A stretch of 64,000 bases of DNA from Tepidibacillus decaturensis (lineage in GTDB: Bacteria; Bacillota; Bacilli; Tepidibacillales; Tepidibacillaceae), in assembly GCF_001561915.1 (NCBI RefSeq), contig NZ_LSKU01000001.1, positions 1,089,216 through 1,153,215 on the forward strand. The letters are read 5' to 3'. Made by a program: the position numbers and the translations under genes. This document shows positions 16,712-26,015 of this stretch, in pieces. Below the pieces are notes generated by a model. The model did not search any database, was not told the DNA's origin, and saw only the letters and a list, made by a program, of their open reading frames with translations. Numbering within the stretch: the stretch's first letter is position 1; each line of letters begins with the position of its first letter.

Positions 16712-19006
16712 ATGAAACAATTTCAAGCAGATGAATGGAAAGTTATTGAAGATGGGTTACATCTCAAAGAAAATCGGCTTGCAGAGAGCATGATGAGTTT
16801 AGGTAATGGCCATATGGGAATGCGTGGCAACTTTGAGGAAGATTTTTCAGGTGATTCACTTCAAGGAACTTATGTTGCAGGAGTCTATTACCCAGATAAA
16901 ACCCGTGTTGGTTGGTGGAAAAATGGTTATCCAGAATATTTTGCAAAGGTATTAAATGCAACCAACTTTATCGGAATTCAAGTTGAAATCAATGGTCAAA
17001 ATCTTGATCTAGCAAAAGCAAACGTTAAGGATTTTAAACGAGAGCTTAATATGAAACATGGTTATCTTCTTCGTTCTTTTACTGTTACGGATGAACAAAA
17101 TCGGCAAACGCAAATCGAAGTAATTCGTTTTTTAAGTATTGATGACAAAGAAATAGCTGTCATTTCTTACAGAGTTACTCCACTTAATTATGTTGGAGAA
17201 ATTAAATTTACTCCATATCTTGATGGTGATGTGCGGAATGAAGATGCCAACTATGATGAGAAATTTTGGCTTGAAGTAAGTAAAGCGGTTACACCTTTTT
17301 CAGGAGTCTTGACCTTAAAAACTAAAAAACTTGATTTTCTGGTCACAACGGCGATGAAAGTTGCTATTGATGGTGATGTGATTGGGCAAGTTGAAGTTTA
17401 TGAAAAAGAGAAATACGTTAGTAATACGATTACTGTTAAAGCAAATGCGAATAAACCAGTGACTTTATTTAAATATGTTGCTGTTACTACCAATCGTGAT
17501 TATCAAAATGAAGAACTTGAAAAGATTGCAAATCTACGTGTAGAAGTTGCCTATAATCAAGGGTTTAACTCTTTATTCCAAGCACAACAACAGGCTTGGG
17601 AATCCCGTTGGAAAGAGAGTGATATTGTTATTGAAGGAGATATTGCCGCTCAACAAGGAATTCGTTTTAATATTTTTCAATTGTATCAAACCTATGATGG
17701 CGAAGACCCAAGATTGAATATCGGACCAAAAGGTTTTACTGGTGAAAAGTATGGTGGAAGTACCTATTGGGATACTGAGGCATACTGTCTTCCTTTTTAT
17801 TTAAGCACTTCTGATCCAAGCATTGCTAGAAATCTACTAATTTATCGTTACAATCATTTAGAAAAAGCAAAAGAAAATGCAGCAAAACTTGGATTAAAAG
17901 GTGCACTCTATCCGATGGTAACGATGAATGGTGAAGAATGTCATAATGAATGGGAAATCACCTTTGAAGAAATCCATCGAAATGGTGCTATTGCTCATGC
18001 GATTTACAACTATGTAAATTATACAGGTGATCAATCTTATCTTTCGGAATATGGATTTGAAGTATTAGCAGAAATAAGCCGTTTCTGGGCGGATCGGGTC
18101 AATTATCAGCCGCAAAAAGATGTGTATATGATCCTAGGTGTGACAGGTCCAAACGAATATGAAAACAACGTAAATAATAACTGGTATACCAATCGCATTG
18201 CTTCTTGGACTTTAGAATACACGTTAGAAGTTATGGACTACTTAAAAGCTAACTATCCATCCCGTCTAAAGGATCTAATCGAGAAACTTGCCTTACAGGA
18301 TCAAGAAATTGAAAAATGGAAAGAAATCATTGCGAAGATGTATTATCCTGTAGAAGAAAACTTAGGAATTTTCTTGCAACAGGATGGTTATTTAGATAAA
18401 GTACAACTATTTGTCAAAGATTTACCGAAAGAGGAGTTACCATTAAACCAACACTGGTCTTGGGATCGTATTTTACGTTCATGCTTTATTAAACAAGCAG
18501 ATGTTTTACAAGGTCTTTACTTCTTAAATGATCAATATACTTTAGAACAGAAAAAAAATAACTTTGATTTTTATGAACCGCGGACAGTTCATGAATCTTC
18601 TCTTTCTCCTTGTGTTCATTCTATTCTTGCAGCTGAAATCGGTTATGAAGATAAAGCCTATGAATTGTATTTACGGACAGCTCGTCTAGATCTAGATAAT
18701 TATAATAATGATACAGATGACGGGTTGCACATTACGAGTATGGCTGGATCCTGGCTTTCTATTGTCCATGGCTTTGCAGGAATGAGAGTCCGGAGTGGAA
18801 TGATTACCTTTAAACCCTTTATTCCAAAAGCTTGGGAAGCCTACTCATTTAAAATCTTATTCCGTGGCCATTTATTAAAGGTTTCTGTCAATAAAGACGA
18901 AGTCATAATTACACAGGAACAAGGTCAATCTTTTGAAGTAAAAGTATATGATCAAATGGTTACCATTCTTGAAAATAATTCTGTAAAGATTACTACTCAA
19001 GCCTAA
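16712..19006 (+). CDS. Glycoside hydrolase family 65 phosphorylase, probably maltose phosphorylase
   Basis: 764 residues, the usual size for GH65 disaccharide phosphorylases, which convert maltose (or a relative) plus phosphate into beta-glucose 1-phosphate and glucose. Features: N-terminal beta-sandwich with SLGNGHMGMRGNFEED; (alpha/alpha)6 barrel with GGSTYWDTEAYCLPFYL, MNGEECHNEWEITFEEIHRN and VTGPNEYENNVNNNWYTN, whose Glu is the general acid in family members; then EPRTVHESSLSPC. These loops are those of maltose phosphorylase, but kojibiose or trehalose specificity cannot be excluded. A cre site and an AGGAGAGG ribosome site precede it. It complements the starch/glycogen enzymes elsewhere in the window. 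Confidence 0.88.
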   Translation: MKQFQADEWKVIEDGLHLKENRLAESMMSLGNGHMGMRGNFEEDFSGDSLQGTYVAGVYYPDKTRVGWWKNGYPEYFAKVLNATNFIGIQVEINGQNLDLAKANVKDFKRELNMKHGYLLRSFTVTDEQNRQTQIEVIRFLSIDDKEIAVISYRVTPLNYVGEIKFTPYLDGDVRNEDANYDEKFWLEVSKAVTPFSGVLTLKTKKLDFLVTTAMKVAIDGDVIGQVEVYEKEKYVSNTITVKANANKPVTLFKYVAVTTNRDYQNEELEKIANLRVEVAYNQGFNSLFQAQQQAWESRWKESDIVIEGDIAAQQGIRFNIFQLYQTYDGEDPRLNIGPKGFTGEKYGGSTYWDTEAYCLPFYLSTSDPSIARNLLIYRYNHLEKAKENAAKLGLKGALYPMVTMNGEECHNEWEITFEEIHRNGAIAHAIYNYVNYTGDQSYLSEYGFEVLAEISRFWADRVNYQPQKDVYMILGVTGPNEYENNVNNNWYTNRIASWTLEYTLEVMDYLKANYPSRLKDLIEKLALQDQEIEKWKEIIAKMYYPVEENLGIFLQQDGYLDKVQLFVKDLPKEELPLNQHWSWDRILRSCFIKQADVLQGLYFLNDQYTLEQKKNNFDFYEPRTVHESSLSPCVHSILAAEIGYEDKAYELYLRTARLDLDNYNNDTDDGLHITSMAGSWLSIVHGFAGMRVRSGMITFKPFIPKAWEAYSFKILFRGHLLKVSVNKDEVIITQEQGQSFEVKVYDQMVTILENNSVKITTQA

Positions 19007-19011
19007 TTGAT

Positions 19012-19050
19012 TTAGAAAAAGAAGCAACCGTCATTGGTTGCTTCTTAGAT
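19012..19050. terminator. Bidirectional terminator between GH65 and kinase genes
   Basis: AAGAAGCAACC and GGTTGCTTCTT form an 11-bp stem; T-runs follow on both strands (stronger on minus). It serves the two convergent genes. Confidence 0.85.
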
Positions 19051-19051
19051 T

Positions 19052-20995
19052 TTAATTTTCATTAGAAAATGCCGGTAAGAAAATGTGAACGATAGTTCCA
19101 AGTCCTTGCTTACTTTTGAACTCCATTCTTCCTTGATGATTTTTAATAATACGATGACTAACCATGAGACCTAACCCAGTTCCTTTTTCTTTCGTCGTAT
19201 AGAAGGGCTCACCTAGTTTAGATAACAATTGCTCTGGAATGCCTTGCCCTTCATCGATAAAAGTAACTAGGATTTCATTCGTGTTCTCTACCCTGTTTAG
19301 TTTTATCGTAATTTTTCCACCATCTGGCATTGCTTCTATGGCATTTTTCACTAAATTGATAAAAACTTGTTTTAACTGATTTTCTTCACATCGGATCATC
19401 GGTAGATCTGATTCAAAGTCGGTGACGATTTCAACATTCGCCATAATGGCTTTAGACCCAAGTAAGGTAATTACATGCTGTAATAATTCTTCCACAGATT
19501 TCTTTTGTAATTGAATTTCTTGAGGTTTTGCTAGCATCAATAGCTCACTGATAATCGTTTCAATTCGTTTTAATTCAGAGAGCATAATCTGATAGTATTC
19601 TTCTTTTTCTGTTGCACTTGACTGTAAAATCTGTGTAAATCCTTTAAGAGAAGTTAAAGGATTACGAATCTCATGTGCGATTCCTGCTGCTAATTGACTA
19701 ATGGCTGATAGTTTTTCGGATTTTCTAATCATCTCTTCCGCTTTTTTTCGTTCAAAAATATCTCGAGCAACAATTTGAATGCTGGATTTACCTTCATATT
19801 GAATGGGAATAGCAAGAACTTCTACATAAATAACTCGTCCATCTAATGAAATAAATCTTCTTTCTATGTAATCAACGTAATCAACGCAAGGTTTTTCTGT
19901 CATGACCTGTTTCATTTTCTTTGCGAATATTTGATGTTCATCTGGGTGAATAAAATCGTAGATAGATCTTCCGATTATTTCTTTCTCTTTTCCTATTGCA
20001 CCAAGTAATTGTCGGCCCGTGGTATTTACATAGGACCATACCCCATCAGTAGAAACAGCAATCATATCAGGGGAATGTTCTATTAAGAGCCGATATCGTT
20101 CTTTACTATTTCTAAGTTCCCTTTCTATTCTCTTTCTCTCTATCATCTCTCTTCGTAATTTTTTATACATAATGGTGATTTGGCTTTTACTTACTTCAGC
20201 TTGGGAAAATAATTGGTGCATATTTTGAATGAGCCCGATTAATACGATGAAATAGCTCAAATTTTTTAAAATATGAGAAATAGCTAAATCAATGATTTCG
20301 TCTGAAAATAGTAAAATAAGTTCAGCTTTAAAACTAAAAATAAAGGATAAAATGAGCCAATGATCAAAGTTCTTGTTCTTCCATTCTCCTTTTTGAATAT
20401 AGCCAAGGATGAGAAAAAAATACAAAAATGTTGGAGAATTATTTAAGATGTCAAATGGAAGAGTGGTCTTCTCGATATTCCCTAATATGAAATGATCTTT
20501 TAGAAAAAACGAATGAGGAGAAAAAATAGAAAAAATTAAACTTGTGATAATCATAATAAAAGCGATCACATATATATAATAATTTTTAAGTTTTCCTCTG
20601 TCCCAAAGCTTGTACTCTTTTTGCCAGGAAAAATAACTGAGTAGTAAAAGGATAGGCAAAAAAATGCGTGAGGTCAAGTAACACCATGTTGTAATGGAAG
20701 GTAATTTATCAATATGTTTGATGAAAAATGTAGAAGTTAGAATTCCATGAATACCTTGTAAAAATGCAGTACCAATATATCCTGTGCTTAACAAAAGAAA
20801 TGTATTATTTTTTTTGCTATAAAATCTTGTCAATGCGATAACTCCAACGAAAAAGGATAGAATTGATCCAAATGTCTCTATATGAGTGTGAAGATTTATG
20901 TTTCTTTCCATATGCAGTTTACTAATAATAAAGTAGAATATAGTTTGAAAGATATAGGTAAACAAATAAATATTTAGCCTAATTACAGTGTTCAT
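19052..20995 (-). CDS. Membrane histidine kinase (MASE3-like, PAS, HisKA, HATPase)
   Basis: 647 residues. The N-terminal 270 residues hold about seven or eight hydrophobic helices of the MASE3 type; then a charged coiled coil (IMYKKLRREMIERKRIERELR), a PAS domain (YRLLIEHSPDMIAVSTDGVW to ARDIFERK), HisKA with H-box GIAHEIRNPLTSLKGFTQIL, and HATPase_c with N-box NLVKNAIEAMP, EGQGIPEQLL and GTGLGLMVSHRII. The arrangement resembles sporulation kinases of the KinB/KinD/KinE kind that feed Spo0F, but no cognate response regulator is adjacent (orphan kinase), so the pathway is inferred. It is monocistronic. Confidence 0.88.
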   Translation of the reverse strand: MNTVIRLNIYLFTYIFQTIFYFIISKLHMERNINLHTHIETFGSILSFFVGVIALTRFYSKKNNTFLLLSTGYIGTAFLQGIHGILTSTFFIKHIDKLPSITTWCYLTSRIFLPILLLLSYFSWQKEYKLWDRGKLKNYYIYVIAFIMIITSLIFSIFSPHSFFLKDHFILGNIEKTTLPFDILNNSPTFLYFFLILGYIQKGEWKNKNFDHWLILSFIFSFKAELILLFSDEIIDLAISHILKNLSYFIVLIGLIQNMHQLFSQAEVSKSQITIMYKKLRREMIERKRIERELRNSKERYRLLIEHSPDMIAVSTDGVWSYVNTTGRQLLGAIGKEKEIIGRSIYDFIHPDEHQIFAKKMKQVMTEKPCVDYVDYIERRFISLDGRVIYVEVLAIPIQYEGKSSIQIVARDIFERKKAEEMIRKSEKLSAISQLAAGIAHEIRNPLTSLKGFTQILQSSATEKEEYYQIMLSELKRIETIISELLMLAKPQEIQLQKKSVEELLQHVITLLGSKAIMANVEIVTDFESDLPMIRCEENQLKQVFINLVKNAIEAMPDGGKITIKLNRVENTNEILVTFIDEGQGIPEQLLSKLGEPFYTTKEKGTGLGLMVSHRIIKNHQGRMEFKSKQGLGTIVHIFLPAFSNEN

Positions 20996-21120
20996 TCTTT
21001 TATTTCCTCATCCTTTATAGCTAGTAAGTAAGACCTATGACAAAAAGACTATTTTAAGTATATCTTCGACAAGATCCTTCAAAATCCTTTTAATTTTTAA
21101 TTAAAGGAAATATTTAAAAT

Positions 21121-21155
21121 AGAATAGACCACAGCTTCTAGCTATGGTCTATATT
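21121..21155 (-). terminator. Terminator of the DUF2935-like gene
   Basis: TAGACCA-AGCT stem with AGCT-TGGTCTA, T-rich after it on the minus strand. Confidence 0.7.
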
Positions 21156-21175
21156 TAAAGGTAAGAAGTATAATT

Positions 21176-21607
21176 TTAATAGCGATCGAATAAAGAATGT
21201 ACAATCCCAATGTAATACTCTGATTCACGCCGGATATGATTTATAACCGTTATGGCGATTTGATTGTCGGCAATTGCCTTGCTATTGGTGAGTAGTTGAT
21301 TCAATAACATCACAAATTGTTGACTTTGATTTTGCGAGAAATGAATAAGTTGCATGATTTCCTGATGTGTCTGTGGTGGAATATTTGGCCCTGATCTAAC
21401 AACAGTTTCTACATACTTTACAACTTTCCCCTCGGTCTCTGCAAAGGACTCTTCCCACTTTCTTAAAGCTTCAATATATTGTAATTCTAAACCCGGTGCA
21501 ATTTGTCGAATAACCACAGTATGTTCTGTTTCTTGTCTTTTCCAAAATTCAGCTTCATCTAATATTCTTAATGGCATCATATCTCCATAATAGAATTGCA
21601 TGATCAT
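21176..21607 (-). CDS. DUF2935-like helical protein
   Basis: 143-residue, all-helical, cytosolic protein. The WKRQETEHTVVIRQIAPGLE and LNQLLTNSKAIADNQIA segments, followed by HIRRESEYYIGIVHSLFDRY, resemble one repeat of DUF2935 proteins of Bacillales, which usually have two such repeats over about 260 residues. The HxxE-type His and Glu residues (QETEHT, RRESEYY) may bind metal in this family. So it would be a half-length version. The start could be MIMQFY or the internal MMPLRI; GGGAGAGG precedes the first. Confidence 0.65.
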   Translation of the reverse strand: MIMQFYYGDMMPLRILDEAEFWKRQETEHTVVIRQIAPGLELQYIEALRKWEESFAETEGKVVKYVETVVRSGPNIPPQTHQEIMQLIHFSQNQSQQFVMLLNQLLTNSKAIADNQIAITVINHIRRESEYYIGIVHSLFDRY

Positions 21608-21792
21608 CCTCTCCCTTTTTAAAAAATGGATTCCAATTCATTCTATTTCATGACTTTACTATTCTTACCTCTTCTCTTCAATATTTTTAAAATTGTCTCA
21701 AAAATTCCACTAGTAAGATAATACTTGTACATATAAAATATAAAGATGTCATGGATTAGGAACCATTTTTTAATCAAATTTTTTAACCAAAT

Positions 21793-21857
21793 AAAAAAAG
21801 CATATAATATACTATGCTTTTTGAAATTAACCCCCTTCTTTAGAAGAGGGTTTTTGT
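21793..21857. terminator. Two adjacent terminator hairpins
   Basis: AAAAAGCATA/TATGCTTTTT (T7 on the minus strand, serving the aminotransferase gene) next to an ACCCCCTTC/GAAGAGGGT hairpin with T5 on the plus strand. Confidence 0.8.
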
Positions 21858-21880
21858 TTATACGTTAACTAAAAATAGAA

Positions 21881-23053
21881 TTAAAAAATCCCACTTGCTT
21901 CAATGCGTTGAATTGCTTCTTTTAAACGTTTTATTTCTTGTACTAAGCCAATACGAACATATCCTTCACCATGAATACCAAACGCATCACCAGGAATAAC
22001 AACGACACCTGTTTTATCCAAAAGCTCTATGGCAAAGCGATATGAAGTCCATCCTTTTGGAATTGGCGCCCATACAAACATCGTTGCTTTTGGTTTATCC
22101 ATTTTCCAACCTAATTGATTTAATCCATCAACTAGAACGTCTCTTCTTTCTTGGTAAACTTTGTAGGATTGATTTGGTGATTGGATGTCACGTTGTAAAG
22201 CTTTTGTAGCCAAGATCTGCACCGCTTCAAAAACACCAAAATCAATATTGGATTTAATCATCATTAAAGGATTGATGATTTCAGCATTTCCTACCACATA
22301 GCCAACTCTTACACCAGCCAAATTAAAGCTTTTAGACAAAGAATTAAACTCAATTCCTACCTCTTTTGCTCCCTCAACTTCTAAAAAACTGTGTGGTCGA
22401 TATCCATCAAAAGATAATTCGGAATAAGCCATATCATGTGCGACAATGATGTCATATTGCTTAGCTAATGCAACAACTTCTTGGAAAAAATCAATAGGCG
22501 CTACAGCAGACATTGGATTACTTGGATAATTAAGGATCATAAGCTTTGCCTTTTGTAAAACTTCTTTTGGAATATTAGAGAAATCAGGAAGGAAATCATT
22601 TTCTTGGAGTAAAGGCATTGGATATAAGGTTCCTCCAGCTAAATGAACACTCCCTGAATAAATAGGATAACCAGGATCTGGGACTAACACAATATCTCCA
22701 TCATCAACAAACCCTTGTGCTAAATGAGCTAGGCCATCTTGAGAGCCCATTAAAACTAAAACCTCTCCATGAGATGGGTCGATTTGAACTCCGAAGCGAA
22801 ATTGATACCAATCAGCAATGGCTTGCTTGAATTGATCATTTCCTTGAAAGCTAGGATAGCCATAGACTTCAGGTTTCTTTACAGCTTCTATCAATTCTTT
22901 TATTAACTCTGGATCAGGTGGCCGATCTGGACTTCCTATTCCAAGATCAATGATATCTATTCCTTTTTTTATTAAATCTTTTATTCTATTTGCCATTTCC
23001 GTAAAAATGGCTGATGAAAGTTTTTCAATGCGTTTTGAAGGAATAATCTTCAT
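21881..23053 (-). CDS. PLP-dependent aminotransferase, LL-diaminopimelate aminotransferase-like
   Basis: 390 residues, class I/II fold-type I aminotransferase. Landmarks: IDLGIGSPDRPPDPELI near the N-terminus, YGYPSFQGNDQFKQAIADWY, NYPSNPMSAVAP, VAHDMAYSELSFDGYRP, and the PLP lysine in FNSLSKSFNLAGVRVGYVVG; the C-terminal Arg is in GYVRIGLV. Length and motifs match DapL-type enzymes that make LL-diaminopimelate from tetrahydrodipicolinate. However, close relatives include alanine/aspartate-type transaminases, so substrate is moderately certain. AGGGGAGAG precedes the ATG. It is monocistronic. Confidence 0.82.
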   Translation of the reverse strand: MKIIPSKRIEKLSSAIFTEMANRIKDLIKKGIDIIDLGIGSPDRPPDPELIKELIEAVKKPEVYGYPSFQGNDQFKQAIADWYQFRFGVQIDPSHGEVLVLMGSQDGLAHLAQGFVDDGDIVLVPDPGYPIYSGSVHLAGGTLYPMPLLQENDFLPDFSNIPKEVLQKAKLMILNYPSNPMSAVAPIDFFQEVVALAKQYDIIVAHDMAYSELSFDGYRPHSFLEVEGAKEVGIEFNSLSKSFNLAGVRVGYVVGNAEIINPLMMIKSNIDFGVFEAVQILATKALQRDIQSPNQSYKVYQERRDVLVDGLNQLGWKMDKPKATMFVWAPIPKGWTSYRFAIELLDKTGVVVIPGDAFGIHGEGYVRIGLVQEIKRLKEAIQRIEASGIF

Positions 23054-23283
23054 AACATCTTTCTCTCCCCTTTTTTTACTCTCTTTAGCCTAGAGTTGTG
23101 AGTTTTTTTAATATTTTACCTGTTACTTAGTAGAAATGCACGATAAATTTTTATTTTTTAAGAGGTGGAATCTGAAAGCTCTTTCACCTTTAATTGAAGT
23201 GCAAGAAACTATTTTCCCACGATCCATATAGTTATCATATGTATAGCGCTTATAATTTTTCCATTTTGGCTTTTTATCAATAT

Positions 23284-24192
23284 TTATGATCTACTTTTTA
23301 CTAGGATCGATTGGGATGTTTTTATTAAATTTGTTTTAGACAAAGAGTAGATCAACAAAGCGGCCCAGATAAAAATAAAACCCCAAGAGTGCGCTTGAGT
23401 AAAAGTTTCTTTAAAAACAAATATTCCAAGAATCAAGGTAATGGTTGGTGAAATATATTGCAAGAAACCAAGAGTTGATAGTTCAATACGTTCAGCACTT
23501 TTTGCAAACCATAATAAAGGTGTAGCAGTGGCGACTCCAGAAGCTAACAGTAAAAAAGTTGTAGTTAATGATATGTTACCTAAGGCACCAATTCCTTCTG
23601 ATTGCTTTAATATAATATAGCTAAGAGCGACTGGGAACAAAACGGTAGTTTCTACTGCAAGCCCGACTGTTGAATCGACATGCACCATTTTCTTTAACAA
23701 ACCGTAAAAACCGAAGCTTAATGCCAACGTAAATGCAATCCATGGTATACGACCATATTGAATGGTTATGATGGAAACACCAATAATAGCGAATGCCAAT
23801 GCGATTCCTTGCGAACGATTCAATCTTTCTCTTAACACGATAACACCTAACAAAACAGTAATTAATGGGTTGATATAATAGCCTAAGCTTGCTTCAACTA
23901 CATGATCAGCATTCACTGCCCAAATATAAGTAAACCAATTGATTCCAATTAAAATTGAAGCAAGAGAAATGAAGAGAATATTTCGTTTATTAGAAAGTGT
24001 AGTCTTAATCATCTGCAGATTTCTATAAACAAGTAGTAGTCCTATTACAAAAACAAAAGACCAGACGATTCGATGTGCTAATATTTCGGAAGCAGGTACT
24101 TGCTTTAGTAATTTCCAATACAACGGTAGAATTCCCCATGCTGTATAAGCTAAGATACCATATATCATTCCAGCCTCTTTTTGATTATTCAT
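23284..24192 (-). CDS. rarD: EamA-family permease RarD
   Basis: 302-residue inner-membrane protein with ten predicted helices, two EamA repeats. RarD landmarks: GILAYTAWGILPLYWKLLK, SEILAHRIVWSF, LIGINWFTYIWAVN, EASLGYYINPL, RIELSTLGFLQYISPT. RarD proteins belong to the drug/metabolite transporter superfamily; the substrate is not established. It has a GGAGC-type ribosome site. No obvious operon partner. Confidence 0.9.
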   Translation of the reverse strand: MNNQKEAGMIYGILAYTAWGILPLYWKLLKQVPASEILAHRIVWSFVFVIGLLLVYRNLQMIKTTLSNKRNILFISLASILIGINWFTYIWAVNADHVVEASLGYYINPLITVLLGVIVLRERLNRSQGIALAFAIIGVSIITIQYGRIPWIAFTLALSFGFYGLLKKMVHVDSTVGLAVETTVLFPVALSYIILKQSEGIGALGNISLTTTFLLLASGVATATPLLWFAKSAERIELSTLGFLQYISPTITLILGIFVFKETFTQAHSWGFIFIWAALLIYSLSKTNLIKTSQSILVKSRS

Positions 24193-24296
24193 TTATAATT
24201 TGCTCCTTTTAATTCAATTTACATATATAGATGATAACGCTACTCTATCTCCTTCAAAAATTATACCACTTTCAGGCAAATCATAAATAAATATTT

Positions 24297-24431
24297 TTAA
24301 CCGATTGGTATATTCGGGACAATTGGATGTAATTTACCAAAAAAACCAAGGGCAATTAATATAAGGAGGAGAACAAAAACTGAAAAATGATTGTCAGGTG
24401 TTGGAATGAGATACCGATCTTTCTGGGCCAT
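24297..24431 (-). CDS. Small membrane protein, 44 residues
   Basis: Short open frame starting MAQKDRYLIPTPDNHF followed by one hydrophobic helix (VFVLLLILIALGFFG) and a short tail ending PNIPIG. A strong ribosome site, TTAGGAGG, lies 8 bases before the ATG, and the gene starts 12 bases after the stop of the upstream 90-residue gene, so the two are probably cotranscribed. The form (short polar N-terminus and single helix) resembles small Bacillales sporulation membrane proteins, but I recognise no family. Confidence 0.65.
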   Translation of the reverse strand: MAQKDRYLIPTPDNHFSVFVLLLILIALGFFGKLHPIVPNIPIG

Positions 24432-24442
24432 TTTTCTTCCTC

Positions 24443-24715
24443 CTAACGCTTAGATTTCTTTTGAAATAGAGAAATAAATTCTTGAAACGTGTGATCATCC
24501 ATATTGATAATTTGACCAATATCCTCTAGAAATTCACCGTATAAAATGACAGAGAGTGTCCCTTTTCGAGTAATTTGAATACTATTTACACTTAATATTC
24601 CAGATAACAATAGAGCTGCAGTTATCATTTCTAAACGATTATACTTCCATAAGTTTTTCGTATTAAAAGGGTTTTGATGCCTAGGATTTTGTTTTTTGTT
24701 TTGTCGTCGCGCCAT
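24443..24715 (-). CDS. Hypothetical protein, 90 residues
   Basis: Begins with a very basic, Asn/Gln-rich tail (MARRQNKKQNPRHQNPFN), followed by a possible hydrophobic helix (EMITAALLLSGILSVNSIQI) and an acidic end. The ATG at 24715 has AAGGAG ten bases upstream; earlier in-frame codons lack one. Not recognised. It precedes the 44-residue membrane protein gene by 12 bases and the pair forms a small operon divergent from nfo. Confidence 0.65.
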   Translation of the reverse strand: MARRQNKKQNPRHQNPFNTKNLWKYNRLEMITAALLLSGILSVNSIQITRKGTLSVILYGEFLEDIGQIINMDDHTFQEFISLFQKKSKR

Positions 24716-24869
24716 CCTATTCACTCTCCTTACTAAAAGGATATGCAATAAAAAGTGAATTTGTTTTGAATAAAACATCTGATTTGAATATCAGATCCTT
24801 TCTGAAGGTATAATATTTTGGTAATATCTAGATTTTATTTTATGTAGAAATTTAGAAGGAAAATAGAGG

Positions 24870-25715
24870 GTGAAACTATTGTATTTTGGTAGTCATGTGA
24901 GCATTCGTAAAGGATATCTAGGGGCAGCGGTTGCAGCAAAAACGATTGGAGCCAAAGCCTTTCAATATTTTCCGAAAAACCCTCGAGGTTTAACGATTAA
25001 GAAATTTGATCGAACCGATGCAGAACGCTGCGCAGCCTTCACAAAAGTGCATGGTCTAATAACGATCGCCCATACTTCCTATCCTGTAAATTTGGCAGCA
25101 GAAGGAGACAAACAGAAAAAGATTATTCAATCTATTCTCAATGATTTAGAGATTGTAGAAGCTTGTCAATCGATTGGATTAGTGGTTCATTTTGGTGTCT
25201 ACAAAGGAAAAGATCTATTACAGGGATATAAAAATATCATATCATCACTAAATATGGTGTTGAATCAATGGAATGGGAAAGCCTTGATTTTATTAGAAAA
25301 TCAAGCAGGACAAAGTGCAAAAATGGGAATGACGTTAGAAGAATTGGTTTACATTCGTAATTTGGCTGATTCCCCTGAAAAAATAGGGTTTTGCTTGGAT
25401 ACTTGTCATGCATTTGCAAGTGGTTTATGGAATGGGGAAAACTGGGATGCATTACTTGAAAAAGGAAAACATCTGGGTTACTTTGATCACTTGAAAGCCA
25501 TTCACCTGAATGATTCCATGTTTCCTACCGGTTCTTATCGGGATCGCCATGCAAATATTGGCAAAGGATATGTTGGAGAAAAAGGTTTTAAGCAATTTCT
25601 GAATACTAATTTGCTAAACAACTTACCCTTTATCCTAGAAACTCCTGAGTCTTCTCAATATACTCATCAACAAGAGATTGACTATTTAAAGAAATTAGTC
25701 AGTAAAGATAAATAA
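24870..25715 (+). CDS. nfo: Endonuclease IV (AP endonuclease)
   Basis: 281-residue TIM-barrel nuclease that cleaves DNA 5-prime to abasic sites in base excision repair. Zinc-ligand motifs are visible: GSHVSIRKG, YPVNLAA, LVVHFGV, LLENQAGQ (Glu), GFCLDTCHAFASG (Asp and His), AIHLNDS and RDRHANIGKG. The start is GTG at 24870 with GAAGGAAAATAGAGG upstream. It is slightly divergent from canonical Nfo but all catalytic positions are there. It is monocistronic and divergent from the small-protein operon. Confidence 0.93.
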   Translation: MKLLYFGSHVSIRKGYLGAAVAAKTIGAKAFQYFPKNPRGLTIKKFDRTDAERCAAFTKVHGLITIAHTSYPVNLAAEGDKQKKIIQSILNDLEIVEACQSIGLVVHFGVYKGKDLLQGYKNIISSLNMVLNQWNGKALILLENQAGQSAKMGMTLEELVYIRNLADSPEKIGFCLDTCHAFASGLWNGENWDALLEKGKHLGYFDHLKAIHLNDSMFPTGSYRDRHANIGKGYVGEKGFKQFLNTNLLNNLPFILETPESSQYTHQQEIDYLKKLVSKDK

Positions 25716-25766
25716 CAAAAGTGAAGCATGATTTCAACTACGATTCCTTTTGTGGGTCATACTTTC

Positions 25767-25985
25767 CTATTTAACATATTCCCTATTGCGAATAAAAAGT
25801 CGCCAATGCCAGATGAATCCTGGTAGGAGTATTAAGGTACTAATAATATAAGAATAAATCAAGGCCCGATACATGGCTTCATTGGTAATGCTTTCGCTAA
25901 TGGTTGCTGGAAAGATTAAGTATGGTAAGTGACCAGTCCCATAGGCATAGCTGGCTAGTAAATATTGAAAAATAGTACCAATTAC
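25767..25985 (-). pseudogene. C-terminal remnant of cytochrome bd oxidase subunit II (CydB/YthB type)
   Basis: Minus-strand translation gives QYLLASYAYGTGHLPYLIFP, then SITNEAMYRALIYSYIIS and LILLPGFIWHWRLFIRNREY with a stop at 25767. This is the last two helices of CydB-like proteins. The N-terminal roughly 270 residues and any start are absent, so only a relic remains between nfo and the DUF218 gene. Confidence 0.75.
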
Positions 25986-26015
25986 ATCATTTTATCTCTT
26001 TAATTAGAACAACAT

